A stretch of 64,000 nt of DNA from Streptomyces avidinii (GCF_014650695.1 NZ_BMVL01000002.1:486721-550720), one strand, 5' to 3'; counted from the first letter of the stretch, positions 52,075 to 61,262 are shown. Numbers and translations: made by a program. Notes: generated by a model not told the origin, from the letters alone.

Positions 52075-52381
52075 GCGTTCCACCGTAAGGACCCCCGCCG
52101 GCGCCCGCACCGGCGGACACGGCCCGCTCGCCGGCCGCAGCCGAACCGCTCCGGGTGCCCAGGGCTCCGGCGCGCGGCCGCCCGCCACCTCGTCACCGTC
52201 GAACGGCCCCGGTTCGTGCCCGCCATGGCGACGCGGCGTCACACGTCTGCCGCGCTGGTCGCCTCCCCCGCATCCCCCGCATCCCGCGTGGCGCTCTCCC
52301 CGGCGATGGGCCCCTGCCCGGACTCCCATCGCCGGGACATCCCGCGGCTCCCGGCCTCGAGGCGAGGTGACGGGAGCCGCC

Positions 52382-52778
52382 TCAGTCGGCGGAGAGGGCC
52401 TGGAGAAGGTCGCCGACCTGCGGGTCGGGCAGGGCGCGCGCAACATCCGCCTGCGCGACGATACCGACGAGCAGGTGCCCGTCGATGACAGGCAGACGGC
52501 GTACCTGGTGCTGGCTCATCGTGCGCATGATCTCGGCAGCGTCGTCATCGGCACCGATGGTGACCGCCTCACCCTGCGCCGGCTCCCCGGCCTTGACCTC
52601 GGCCGGGTTTTGCCCGCGACCAGTATTCGCCGGCGGCCAGGTAGCGGAAGGAGTGCACGCTCTTGCCGGGCAGGGCTACGGTGACCGCGCGGGTACCGTC
52701 TTCGCGGGGCACTGGTCCGCGATGCTCGGGGAAGTGGCCCCTACGAGTATCCTCGCCGCCTCGCGTGATCATGATCAT
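52382..52778 (-). pseudogene. Scar joining an early-set (glycogen-binding-like) gene start to a CBS-protein end
   Basis: The minus strand first reads MIMITRGGEDTRRGHFPEHR, then GTRAVTVALPGKSVHSFRYL, AAGEYW: the start and end of small isoamylase-early-set-like proteins with the middle removed. In another frame AQGEAVTIGADDDAAEIMRT, MSQHQVRRLPVIDGHLLVGI and ARALPDPQVGDLLQALSAD form the second half of a two-CBS protein like those at 12190 and 56026. One deletion probably joined two neighbouring genes. Confidence 0.72.
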
Positions 52779-52854
52779 CGGCTGAGGCGCCGCGCAGGCT
52801 GCCTGGGGCTCCCCGTTGGTGCGGCAGCTGCTGCCGCCGGTCGCGGAGGCGGCC

Positions 52855-53308
52855 GAAATGCGAAGCTGTGGTGCGTGGCGACCACCGCCGTGGCTGTGGG
52901 GGGCGGCCGGCGGGGGCGTCGGGCCGCGGCCGCCGGCCTCGCCGGCATGGTGGTGGCGGATGTGCTGTAACGGGGTTGCGAAGAAGCTCCTCGTGCGACG
53001 CCGGCCTCCCTAGGAGTGGATCCCCCACCACGACGTCGAGGACCGGCCCGACAGCTCGCCGTTCCCGTCCGGGCACACCGCCGCCGCCTTCATCACCGCC
53101 GTCGCCCACACCTGGCCGTGGGCAGCGGCCGTATGCGCGCCGTACCAGGGCTCCTGGTGGGAATCGAACGGATCCACAGCGGCGCAGACTACCCTCCGAC
53201 GCCACCGCAGGCACCGTCTGCGGCCTGACCGCCACCGCCCTCGTCCGCGCGGCACCACGCCTTCCGAAACGGATAGCCGCAGCACGTGTCAATTTCCGGA
53301 AAAATTGA
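52855..53308 (+). pseudogene. PAP2-family phosphatase remnant
   Basis: Pieces in three frames, in order: KLWCVATTAVAVGGGRRGRR, AGLAGMVVADVL; NGVAKKLLVRRRPP; IPHHDVEDRPDSSPFPSGHT (the PSGH phosphatase motif); VGIERIHSGADYPP (the SRxxxGxHYPxD motif, degraded); and DATAGTVCGLTATALVRAAP. Order and motifs fit PAP2 membrane phosphatases, but at least three frame changes and lost bases prevent a product. Confidence 0.72.
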
Positions 53309-53410
53309 CGGATCAGATACTTTGCTCGACTGGTGCACACAATCTATCAATATCGCGAAATTGCTGGAGACCGAACGCAAACCGGAAGTCATTACGGGAA
53401 CTAAATGCCG
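53270..53410. other. AT-rich island
   Basis: About 140 bases are far less GC-rich than the surroundings, with CAATTTCCGGAAAAATTG at about 53290-53307 forming a near-palindrome. It lies between the PAP2 and J-domain remnants. It could be foreign DNA, a promoter relic or the footprint of a lost insertion. Confidence 0.4.
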
Positions 53411-53638
53411 TAAAGCCCGTTGGGTGTCGTAGGCGGAGCGCCGCCGTGGATCATGCAGGATCCGGTGGGCCTCGATGACTTCGGCGAGTTCCGGCCCGGC
53501 CTACGGCCCGCTGGGGCGGGCGTCAGGATGCAGAGCACGGATCAGTGTGCGGTAGGCGCTGGTGATCTGCTCCGGCGACGCCTCCACCCGGAGCCTGAGC
53601 ACCGCGTAATGGTCGCGCGACGGGCACCGGCCGCTCAT
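53404..53638 (-). pseudogene. DnaJ-like J-domain protein with in-frame stop
   Basis: GGAGGTG lies eight bases before ATG 53638. The frame reads MSGRCPSRDHYAVLRLRVEA, TSAYRTLIRALHPDARPSGP with HPD at 37-39, then TAG at codon 46 (53501-53503). The same frame continues with AGPELAEVIEAHRILHDPRR, RSAYDTQRALRHL, the rest of a J-domain, and stays open into AT-rich DNA. One substitution or small change restoring the TAG codon would recover an uninterrupted J-domain. Confidence 0.78.
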
Positions 53639-53767
53639 CTCTCGCACCTCCGGCCAAATCTGAAGCAACCTCTCTCGCCGTCACAAAACCTGCGGGCGAT
53701 GTTGTCAAGCCAATCCTCAGGGGTACATCGATTAAGGACGGAGTCATCCGGAGGGAGGTGAGGGATA

Positions 53768-54169
53768 ATGATCACCGAGATGGCATTGGAGCGGGTGGAA
53801 TTCACGTGCGGCCGATGCTGGCATGACTGGAGCATCGACTACGACGTGCAGCAGTACAGCGATGAGGACGGCGCCTGGGAGTACTTCTCACGGGACGGAA
53901 TTCCCGTACCCTCCCCGTACACTCCCGCCGGCGCATCACCGTGTCCGGTGTGCGGCCAGCACTGGGTTGGCCGCCTCCGTGCGCGCAGGGTCATCCCCGC
54001 AGCACCGGGCCCGGCCGGCACTCCGCGCGAGAAGGTCACCGACGCGCCTCGTCACCGGCCCGAACGGCGCGGCGCCCCTTTGCTCCGCTCCATCGCGCAC
54101 ACCCAGCCCGAGCAGTTCGAAGCGGGCGCGGAGCGTCGCCGGCAAGCCTCTGCGGCCGCTGCTGACTGA
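53768..54169 (+). CDS. Zinc-ribbon-like conserved hypothetical protein
   Basis: A 133-residue protein. CGRCWHDWSIDYDVQQY and CPVCGQHWVG supply four Cys in CxxC pairs, a probable zinc ribbon spanning about residues 14-65, with an acidic middle (YSDEDGAWEYFSRDG). The second half is basic and disordered. GGAGGTGAGG lies before the ATG. It sits between the decayed J-domain and GrpE genes, on the opposite strand. Confidence 0.7.
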   Translation: MITEMALERVEFTCGRCWHDWSIDYDVQQYSDEDGAWEYFSRDGIPVPSPYTPAGASPCPVCGQHWVGRLRARRVIPAAPGPAGTPREKVTDAPRHRPERRGAPLLRSIAHTQPEQFEAGAERRRQASAAAAD

Positions 54170-54199
54170 GCCTCGCCCGCGTCCGCGGCGACAGCTCTC

Positions 54200-54654
54200 G
54201 GAGGACGTGCCCGGTGCATCGGCCGCTGGGCCGGGTGCAGAACATTTCCGGCGCGTCGGCGACCGCCCGGAAGCCCGGGTCGAGTTCACCGTGCTCGCGT
54301 GCCCGGTCAATGGCGTCGAGGACCGAAAGCAGCCTTCCCAGGACGTTGGCGACGGCGATCTCCCGTACCGCGAGGCGGTCGCGCCGCACCCGCTTGCGGT
54401 AGTGGTCGTACTCCGACTTCAGACGCTGCAGGTCGGCGGTCCGCTCGGCGAGCTGCGTCTCCCATGCCTCGGGCGAGCTGGCCGCGCCTGGAGAGCCGGG
54501 GTTCCCGACTCTCCAGCGTGGCTGCGCCTCCTGTGCGGAGGACTGCCGTCGGGCGGCCCTCAGCTTCGAGTATGGCGGGATCGATGCGCCGCTTGTCACG
54601 GATGACGACGGGCGGCTACCTTCGCGGCCCGTCGAATGACTGTGGCCGGCTCAT
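54200..54654 (-). pseudogene. grpE: GrpE remnant
   Basis: Starts MSRPQSFDGPRR, then TAG at codon 13 (54616-54618), then PPVVIRDKRRIDPAILEAEG, a typical Streptomyces GrpE opening. A frame change leads to LAERTADLQRLKSEYDHYRK and REIAVANVLGRLLSVLDAID, REHGELDPGFRAVAD, the coiled-coil core. The C-terminal beta domain that contacts DnaK is absent. The ATG overlaps the dnaK stop (54651-54654), preserving operon structure. Confidence 0.82.
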
Positions 54655-54912
54655 CCCGTGTCTCCCTTCGCCTTCTCCTCGTCGACGATCTCGGCGTCGA
54701 CGACTTCTTCGTCCTTACTGACGGCTCGCCGTCGGATGCCGCTCCAACGTCGCCCGCAGAGCTCTGTGCGTCGGCGTAGAGGGCGGTGCCGATCTTCTGG
54801 CAGGCCGTGCTCCGGCCTGAAGGGTGGCCCCGACGGCGACGACCTCGTCCGGGTTGACGCCCTTGTGCGGATCATTGCCGGTCAGCTCCTTGACCAGCTC
54901 CGTCACGGCCGG
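54651..54912 (-). pseudogene. dnaK: DnaK remnant
   Basis: [20 protein letters not shown] and [15 protein letters not shown] are the end of the nucleotide-binding domain. The chain jumps, in another frame, to [20 protein letters not shown] near the C-terminus, then shifts again to [22 protein letters not shown] and stop. About 230 residues of the substrate-binding domain and all of the first 330 residues are missing. Confidence 0.82.
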
Positions 54913-55161
54913 CATGTGACCGTCGGGCCCGTTCCGATCGCGGCCGCTGGAGGCGGCATGTCCGCAACCTCGCTTTCGCCCTGCCTCGGCGTCCAAAGTC
55001 TCGCCGAGGAACAGCCGGCGGCTGAGGCGGAACCCGGCCGCCCGGCGTGGCTCGTGGAACGCAGCGTCGCGTGGGATGTTCAGAGCTTGACATTCGGGGT
55101 ATTTCGACCGTCCGGTAATTTTTCGAACTTCTGGAACAGCACACACCAAGCGGTGATCGCC

Positions 55162-55383
55162 ATGTCCGATTGCAAGGTTCCCGACTACCGCACCGGCCGC
55201 CGCGGCCGCCACTGGACCCACGCCCTGCGCGCCGCCCAGAGGACGGGCGCCGTCATCGTCACGGACGACACCGGCCAGCTCGTCACCTACGCCCCCGACC
55301 GCACCGGCCCCGGACGCTTCCGTCCATGGACCACACCCACCGGAGTCCGTTACGACAGTCGTGACGTCCACCCCGAGTGGTGA
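55162..55383 (+). CDS. Small conserved hypothetical protein
   Basis: A 73-residue soluble protein: [60 protein letters not shown]. Aromatic and basic, with a likely small beta fold. Codon use is normal and the end is clean (DSRDVHPEW). No assigned function. An in-frame upstream extension exists but looks non-coding. Confidence 0.6.
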   Translation: MSDCKVPDYRTGRRGRHWTHALRAAQRTGAVIVTDDTGQLVTYAPDRTGPGRFRPWTTPTGVRYDSRDVHPEW

Positions 55384-55800
55384 CAAGGTCGCCAAGCGGT
55401 CCGGTGGCCGGTCAGGTGGGGCGGCGTCAACGGGCCTGTTCACCCTACGGTGCTCGATCACCCGAGGTCGATGATCGCAACCACGGCCACGGCGAATCGG
55501 CGCAGCCAGCACGCCATAGACGGTGCGGGGCGGTTCGGCCTGGAGCGGCCCGGGAAGCGAGGAACGACGAGAGGGCGCTGCTGACGAGAATGCGGGAACC
55601 CGCCCGAACCGCCCTGCCGCCGCCCCCGTATGGCTGCCGCCGTGCGTGTCGGTCAGCGGCACGCGCACCGCCCTGCCCGCCGAGGATCCCATGCCAATAC
55701 CTCTCACCTCACACCTTCTGGCCGCTGCTCATCAGGCCACTGCCCACCCCCACAGGCCACGAAGCGGGACCGCCGCTCTGGTGACGCGGCGCCAGGGTGC

Positions 55801-55923
55801 TCAAACGGTGCTGGCGCCGTGAGCGTCGCGGACCACGGCCATTGCGACCCATCGGATGAGCAGTCCTGCGGTGGTGAGTGCGGCGGCGGCGACGGCGTAC
55901 CTCCACCGGGGGTGCTGAGCCAC
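55801..55923 (-). CDS. Tiny single-pass membrane protein
   Basis: A 40-residue frame starting with GTG: VAQHPRWRYAVAAALTTAGL, then LIRWVAMAVVRDAHGASTV. One membrane helix spans about residues 10-31 with positive residues before it. GAGAGG lies about eight bases upstream. Interval 55384-55800 shows no other gene. Confidence 0.5.
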   Translation of the reverse strand: MAQHPRWRYAVAAAALTTAGLLIRWVAMAVVRDAHGASTV

Positions 55924-56025
55924 GGAATGCGCCTCTCTGTTCAGCCACGTGCCGGCACGGCCCCGGGCTGTGAAAGGGGATCATCCCCCAGGGACAGCCG
56001 GCGCCGGTCCTTCGCGGCACGGCCG

Positions 56026-56439
56026 TCAACTGGAGATGGCTTCCAGGAGATCGCCCACCTGGGGATCGGGCAGGGCGCGGGCCACGTCGGCCTGGGCGAC
56101 GATGCCGACCAGGTCGTGGCCGTCGATCACCGGCAGCCGCCGTACATGGTGTTCGGACATGGTGCGGAGGATCTCGGAGGCGTCGTCGTCGGCGCCGATC
56201 GTCACGGCCTCGCCCTGGGCGAGATCGCCCGCCTTACAGGTCGCCGGGTCCTTGCCCACGGCGAGGACCTTGGTGACGATGTCCCGGTCGGTGAGCATGC
56301 CCTTGAGCTTGTGGTCGGTGCCGCAGATCGGCAGCGCACCGACATCGAGGCGTGCCAGCTTCCGCGCCGCCTCCAGCACGGTGGATTCGGCATCGATACA
56401 TTCCGGTTCCGGGGTCATGATGTCGCGTGCGGTAGTCAT
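56026..56439 (-). CDS. Two-CBS-domain protein
   Basis: A 137-residue CBS pair: TTARDIMTPEPECIDAESTV, KLKGMLTDRDIVTKVLAVGK and GEAVTIGADDDASEILRTMS, EHHVRRLPVIDGHDLVGIVA. Close paralogue of 12190-12606, on the opposite strand. It probably binds AMP/ATP and senses energy state. It is placed among stress-type genes and has its own upstream region (56440-56717, no gene seen). Confidence 0.9.
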   Translation of the reverse strand: MTTARDIMTPEPECIDAESTVLEAARKLARLDVGALPICGTDHKLKGMLTDRDIVTKVLAVGKDPATCKAGDLAQGEAVTIGADDDASEILRTMSEHHVRRLPVIDGHDLVGIVAQADVARALPDPQVGDLLEAISS

Positions 56440-56717
56440 CGCAGCCCTCCCGTCTCGGAGGTCGAAAGACTCTTACCCGGCCCCTGCCCCTTCTTGCCTC
56501 CCCTACGCACGCATCGACAGGCTCGTGTTTGAGGAGGATCGACGCCTGCGCTCATCGACCGCGTCCGTCGTGAACCTGGGCGCCTGGACCAACACTCACG
56601 AAGGCCTCAGCCCACATGCACGGGGGCGCCGCGAGGCCGAAGGGAGATATCCGGCGGGTGCCCCGGCAGGGCGGGAACTGCCGGGGCCGACGGACGGACG
56701 AACCGGGCAGGCAGGGG

Positions 56718-57278
56718 TCAGTCGGCTGGAGACCAGAAATCAGCCACCGTCCCGCTGCCCGGCGTCAGCGCTTCCCAGCCTCCGAGCACCTCCATCACCA
56801 CCACTCCCGAGGTCGGGAAACCCGCCCTCACCCGCTCCGACAAGTCCGAAGGGCCGCTCCCGGCCAGGCCCACGGCCAGCTCGTGGATGCCTGGGTTGTG
56901 CCCCACCAGCGCCAAGGAGCGCAGGCCCGATCCCCGCTCCGCCAGCACGGTGGCCAACATGCTCGGCGCCGCGTTGTAGAGCCGTTCGTCGTACACGACG
57001 GGCGGTGGATTCTTCAGCGCGGCGGCTGCAAGCTGCCAGGTCTGCCGCGTCCTGCGGGCCGGGGAGCACAGCACCAGATCGGGCTCGAAGGTGGAGGCCG
57101 CAAGCCAGCGGCCCGTCCGGGGTGCGTCGGCGTGTCCGCGCTCGCTCAGAGGACGGTCGAAGTCGTCGATGGGTTGGTCCTTCGGCACGGCCTTCGCGTG
57201 CCGTACCAGCAGTAGCCGGCACTCGGTCTTCTCGTCGGGGGCCGAGGACGTGGGCGGGGATCCAGCATCCGGTGACAT
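56718..57278 (-). CDS. SixA-like histidine phosphatase
   Basis: A 186-residue phosphoglycerate-mutase-fold protein. CRLLLVRHAKAVPKDQPIDD has the RHA(K/G) catalytic motif. DRPLSERGHADAPRTGRWLA, LVLCSPARRTRQTWQLAAAA (second Arg) and LRSLALVGHNPGIHELAVGL (second His) complete the site. SixA-type enzymes remove phosphate from protein His or small substrates. GGAAGGAG precedes the ATG at 57278. Confidence 0.88.
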   Translation of the reverse strand: MSPDAGSPPTSSAPDEKTECRLLLVRHAKAVPKDQPIDDFDRPLSERGHADAPRTGRWLAASTFEPDLVLCSPARRTRQTWQLAAAALKNPPPVVYDERLYNAAPSMLATVLAERGSGLRSLALVGHNPGIHELAVGLAGSGPSDLSERVRAGFPTSGVVVMEVLGGWEALTPGSGTVADFWSPAD

Positions 57279-57562
57279 GGCCGTCTCCTTCCCGAGTATG
57301 CACGGTCCGGGTTGTTCGCCCGGCCTCATCCGCCCGCTGCCCGCCGGCGGGCGATAGGGTCCTCACAGAACCCCGACGCGGTGGCGTCGGTTTCGACGGC
57401 GCTCCCAGTCCGACCCGGCGCCCGAGTGGGTGGTGGCCGCCTGTCTCGCTCATGAGCCCTGAGGTGGTCTGGCGAGTCGCTCGAAGAACGTACGGTCGTC
57501 CAGGCCGCTGGTGGTGGCATCGGAGTCACGATCCCGATCACGATCCCGGGCGCCTTCGGTCG

Positions 57563-58747
57563 TCAGGGACGGAAGAGGACCTTCACCATGTTGTCCCGCT
57601 TCGCCTGAAAGTCCGCATACGCCCGCGGGGCGTCATCCAGCGACAGGTGATGGGTGGCGAAGCCTTCCACGCCGAGAGGGTCGCCGTCGGTCAGCAACGG
57701 CATCAAGTCGTCCACCCACCGGCGGACGTTGGCCTGCCCCATGCGCAGTTGGATCTGCTTGTCGAACATCGTGAGCAGGGGGAGCGGATCCGCGGCACCG
57801 CCGTAGACGCCGGACAGGGAAATGGTGCCGCCGCGCCGTACGAGCTCGATGGCCAGCTGCAGGGCGCCCAGACGGTCCACGCCCGCCTTCTTCATCAGCG
57901 CGGAGGCCATGGCGTCCGGGAGCAGCCCGGTCGCGGTCTGCGCGGCCTTGGCGGCGGCACTGCCGTGGGCCTCCATACCGACGGCGTCGATCACGGCGTC
58001 CGGGCCTCGGCCGCCGGTGGCGCTACGGACCGCGTCGACGAGCTCGTCTCCGTACTCGGACAGGTCGAAGACCTGGACGCCGTGGCCGGCCGCGCGGGCG
58101 AGGCGTGCGGGGACCAGGTCGATACCGATCACCTGGCCGGCCCCGCGGTGAGCGGCGATGCGAGTGCACATGTCACCGATGGGTCCTAGGCCCAGGACGG
58201 CCACGCTGCCGCCGGGCGGGATCTCGGCGTAGGCGACGGCCTGCCAGGCGGTCGGCAGCACGTCCGACAGGAACACGAAGCGGTCGTCGGGCGGCCCCTC
58301 GGGGGCGGGGATCGGGAGGGTGTCGGCGAAGGGGACGCGCAGATACTCGGCCTGCCCGCCGGGCACCTGCCCGTAGAGCTTGGTGTATCCGAACAGGCTC
58401 GCGCCGCTGCCGTGTTCATGGACCTGGGTCGTCTCGCACTGCGAGTGGAGCCCCCGCTCACACATGAAACAGGTCCCGCAGGACACATTGAACGGTACGA
58501 CGACCCGGTCGCCGACCTTCAGTTCTCGTACCTCGGGCCCGACCTCGGCGACCACGCCCATCGGCTCGTGCCCCAGGATGTCCCCCGCGTCCAGGAACGG
58601 CCCCAGCACCTCGTAAAGGTGCAGGTCCGAACCGCACAGCCCGGTTGTCGTCACCTTGATCACAGCATCCGTGGGATCGACGATCTGCGGATCCGGAACA
58701 GTCTCCACCGTCACGTTGCGGCGGCCCTGCCAAGTCACGGCCTTCAT
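57563..58747 (-). CDS. Zinc-dependent alcohol dehydrogenase (MDR family)
   Basis: A 394-residue protein. KAVTWQGRRNVTVETVPDPQ opens the fold. Catalytic zinc ligands lie in TGLCGSDLHLYEV and ILGHEPMGVVAEVG. The structural zinc loop is NVSCGTCFMCERGLHSQCET. The Rossmann loop is AVLGLGPIGDMCTRIAAHRG. The family resembles glutathione-independent formaldehyde or broad-range alcohol dehydrogenases in stress islands. GAGGAGG is a few bases before the ATG. Unlike the scrap at 762-1288 it is complete. Confidence 0.9.
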   Translation of the reverse strand: MKAVTWQGRRNVTVETVPDPQIVDPTDAVIKVTTTGLCGSDLHLYEVLGPFLDAGDILGHEPMGVVAEVGPEVRELKVGDRVVVPFNVSCGTCFMCERGLHSQCETTQVHEHGSGASLFGYTKLYGQVPGGQAEYLRVPFADTLPIPAPEGPPDDRFVFLSDVLPTAWQAVAYAEIPPGGSVAVLGLGPIGDMCTRIAAHRGAGQVIGIDLVPARLARAAGHGVQVFDLSEYGDELVDAVRSATGGRGPDAVIDAVGMEAHGSAAAKAAQTATGLLPDAMASALMKKAGVDRLGALQLAIELVRRGGTISLSGVYGGAADPLPLLTMFDKQIQLRMGQANVRRWVDDLMPLLTDGDPLGVEGFATHHLSLDDAPRAYADFQAKRDNMVKVLFRP

Positions 58748-58866
58748 CACGCCTCCTCATATCTGGGTCCGCAATCCGGACCTTTCCGTCTACCCCGTCC
58801 GGGTTCTCGCACGCACCGGGAGCGGCCTCCGGATCACATCCGAGGCCCGCTGATCTGCAAGAACGC

Positions 58867-59271
58867 CTAAGTGCGATCCAGATGGACGTGGATGGTCTTG
58901 CCGCCTTGCCCTGCGAGGTGTCGCACGTCGACCTCTTTGCCGAGTCGGTTGACGAGGTGCCAGCCCCATCCGCCTTCCCCCTGCTGACCGGGGTCCCGTA
59001 GCCGGGGTTCGGCACTGCTGGTGTCGCTGACGTCGACGTCCAGACCGCCGTCGGGTGTCCTGTGCATGTCCAGCACGCAGCCACCGGACGTGTGACGGAC
59101 GGCGTTGGTGACCAGCTCGCTGATCACCAGCAGGGCCGTATCGCGTGCGACGGCCGTGAACGCGCGGTCGCCCGCCTCGGACGGTTCCAGGAGGCCGCGG
59201 GCTGCGCTCCTGGCAGCCCCCGCGGCACCCGGACCGTTCAGCTCCAGGTGCAGGATCGGGAGGAGGGGCAT
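58867..59271 (-). CDS. HATPase_c anti-sigma-factor-like ATP-binding protein
   Basis: A 134-residue RsbW/SpoIIAB-like domain. AVARDTALLVISELVTNAVR carries the N-box (ELVTNAVRH), VDVSDTSSAEPRLRDPGQQG the G1-like box, and EGGWGWHLVNRLGKEVDVRH the G2 box. It probably phosphorylates a STAS antagonist and/or binds a sigma factor. Divergent from the SpoIIE phosphatase at 59481, giving a kinase-phosphatase pair; the cognate STAS gene is not adjacent. Confidence 0.87.
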   Translation of the reverse strand: MPLLPILHLELNGPGAAGAARSAARGLLEPSEAGDRAFTAVARDTALLVISELVTNAVRHTSGGCVLDMHRTPDGGLDVDVSDTSSAEPRLRDPGQQGEGGWGWHLVNRLGKEVDVRHLAGQGGKTIHVHLDRT

Positions 59272-59480
59272 GGATCGGCTCCGAAAGCCACGACGAGTCC
59301 AGGGGCGTACGGGGTGTAACGCCCTCCGTTGTGCCCCTGCCCCCTGCGGCCCGGCCCAGTCACCCCCGCAATCGAATACGCGCCGGTCGCTTTCGCAGCG
59401 GGGAAGGACGACGATGGAGCAGGGGCCGGCGGAGAATCGAGGCGTGCAATGACTCGTGACGCTGCGGAAACGGCGCAACA

Positions 59481-60698
59481 GTGAGCGCGGAAAAGACCGT
59501 CCCGGCGGTGCCGCAATGCCTGGGGGCGGTTCTGGCGTGGGTGCTCGAGCGCTCCCACGGTGCCTCCGCACTGGAGCTGCCCGGTGTGATCGGTGAGGCC
59601 GCCCGCCGACTCGGGATCTCGCGGACCCGTCTTTACCTGGCCGACCTGCAACAGCGGCGCTTGCTCCCGCTGCCCCGGCCCGACCTCACGGCGGAGGAAC
59701 GCAAAGGTCTCGGCGTCGAGGGCTCCCTCGCCGGTCTGGCCTACCGCACCCAGGAAGTGCAGTCGACGCGCGGCGGGGACACGACCTGGTTCCCCATGGT
59801 CGACGGCATCGAGCGGATCGGGGTCATGCAGACCCTCACCTCCGGCCCCGACTCCGGGCTGCTGGAGGCCAGCCGTGCGCTGGCGAGCCTGGCCACCCTC
59901 TTGGTGGTATCAAAATCCACCCACCACGACCCGCTCGTCCAGGGGCAGCGAGTACGGCCCATGACCCTCCAGGCCGAACTGCTGTGGGCGTTCCTGCCGC
60001 CCCGGACCATCGGCACCGCCCTGGCCACTTCCTCCGCCGTGCTGGAGCCCGCCTACGACATCGGGGGCGACGCCTTCGACCACTGCTTCATCGACGGGGT
60101 CCTTCACCTGACGCTGGTCGACGCTATGGGTCACGACCTCGCTTCCGGGGGCGCCAGCGGCGCCGCTCTGGCCGCGTGCCGCTCCACCCGCCGCTCGAGC
60201 GGCGACCTCCCCGACATCGTCTCCGCCATCGACCGCACGCTGGCCCAGTGGATCCCGGACCGGCTCATGACCGCCGTCATCGCCGAACTCGACACCGCTC
60301 AAGGAGACTTCACCTGGATCAATTGCGGCCACCCGCCGCCGCTCCTCATCCGCGACGGCCACGTGCTGCAGAACGCCCTCGAACGCCCGCCCCATCTCCC
60401 CCTCGGCTTCGGCTTCCACACCCCGGTTCCACCGGCACAGGAACACGTGCGGCTCCAGCCCGGAGACCGCGTTCTGATGTACAGCGACGGCATCACCGAA
60501 GCGCGCTCCCCCGAGGGCGACCTCTTCGGCGAGGAACGCCTCGCCGACACCGTCATCCGCTCCACCGCCTCGGGCGACAACGCCCCCGAAGCACTGCGCC
60601 GCCTCGTCCAGAACCTTCTCAGCCACCACCAGCACCACCTGCGCGACGACGCGACGATCCTGCTCATCGAATGGCATCCCTTCCCCCGGACGCACTGA
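59481..60698 (+). CDS. SpoIIE-type PP2C phosphatase
   Basis: A 405-residue protein. The N-terminal 150 residues form a GAF-like sensor region (GEAARRLGISRTRLYLADLQ). Residues about 175-405 are PP2C_SIG with AYDIGGDAFDHCFIDGVLHL, VDAMGHDLASGGASGAALAA, VLMYSDGITEARSPEGDLFG and LRDDATILLIEW. The metal-binding Asp residues are kept. GTG start. It is divergent from the HATPase gene, 209 bases between starts, a typical partner-switching arrangement. Confidence 0.88.
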   Translation: MSAEKTVPAVPQCLGAVLAWVLERSHGASALELPGVIGEAARRLGISRTRLYLADLQQRRLLPLPRPDLTAEERKGLGVEGSLAGLAYRTQEVQSTRGGDTTWFPMVDGIERIGVMQTLTSGPDSGLLEASRALASLATLLVVSKSTHHDPLVQGQRVRPMTLQAELLWAFLPPRTIGTALATSSAVLEPAYDIGGDAFDHCFIDGVLHLTLVDAMGHDLASGGASGAALAACRSTRRSSGDLPDIVSAIDRTLAQWIPDRLMTAVIAELDTAQGDFTWINCGHPPPLLIRDGHVLQNALERPPHLPLGFGFHTPVPPAQEHVRLQPGDRVLMYSDGITEARSPEGDLFGEERLADTVIRSTASGDNAPEALRRLVQNLLSHHQHHLRDDATILLIEWHPFPRTH

Positions 60699-60916
60699 CC
60701 GGGCCGGGGGTGCTCCGGCCGGAAGCGCGTCGCCCGGTCGGGCCGTCCGTGTTAGATGCGCATGAGGCAGGGCAGGCGCAAGGAGCGATCCTCTCCGAGG
60801 AAGGCGCGCAAACCGACCGCGACGGCGTCGGGGCCCAGGCGGCCGCTCGTACGGCATGGGCGGGCCCGGCCCGGGGCGAAGGGCCCCCTCCGCAGCCGTC
60901 GGAAGGGAGTTTCGTC

Positions 60917-61246
60917 ATGTCCGGGCGGAGGCTCTCCCACGAGGAGAAGATGGAACTCGCCGGCATCGAGAGCGCTCTGTGCGACGAGCCGTCATTCCGC
61001 GTGCTCTCTTCCGAGTACGGCCTCGTCCCCGCTCACGGGAAACGACGGCGGGCCGGGTCCTGGAGCCTTCCTGCCGCATTGTGGTGCGCCGTGTTCCTCT
61101 CCTTGGCGCTGCTCGTGCTGGCCACTGCCACGTCGGCGCCGCCCCTGATCGCGGCGTTCGCCGTCAGTTACGCCATGACGTCGGGTCTCCTGGTGGCCCT
61201 GGTACGCCAGTGGTGCGCCAGGCATCCCGACGGCCCGGAGAACTGA
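60917..61246 (+). CDS. DUF3040 membrane protein
   Basis: A 109-residue protein. RLSHEEKMELAGIESALCDE is the DUF3040 opening, followed by two hydrophobic segments (LPAALWCAVFLSLALLVLAT and LIAAFAVSYAMTSGLLVALV). GGAAGGGAG precedes the ATG. In actinobacteria DUF3040 proteins are small membrane proteins of unknown function. Confidence 0.85.
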   Translation: MSGRRLSHEEKMELAGIESALCDEPSFRVLSSEYGLVPAHGKRRRAGSWSLPAALWCAVFLSLALLVLATATSAPPLIAAFAVSYAMTSGLLVALVRQWCARHPDGPEN

Positions 61247-61262
61247 CGCCGCCCCGCGGCTG

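Noticed and set aside
54715..55707. A 330-residue minus-strand frame over the DnaK scrap
   Set aside because: Only about 35 residues near its end resemble DnaK; the rest lacks similarity and normal composition.
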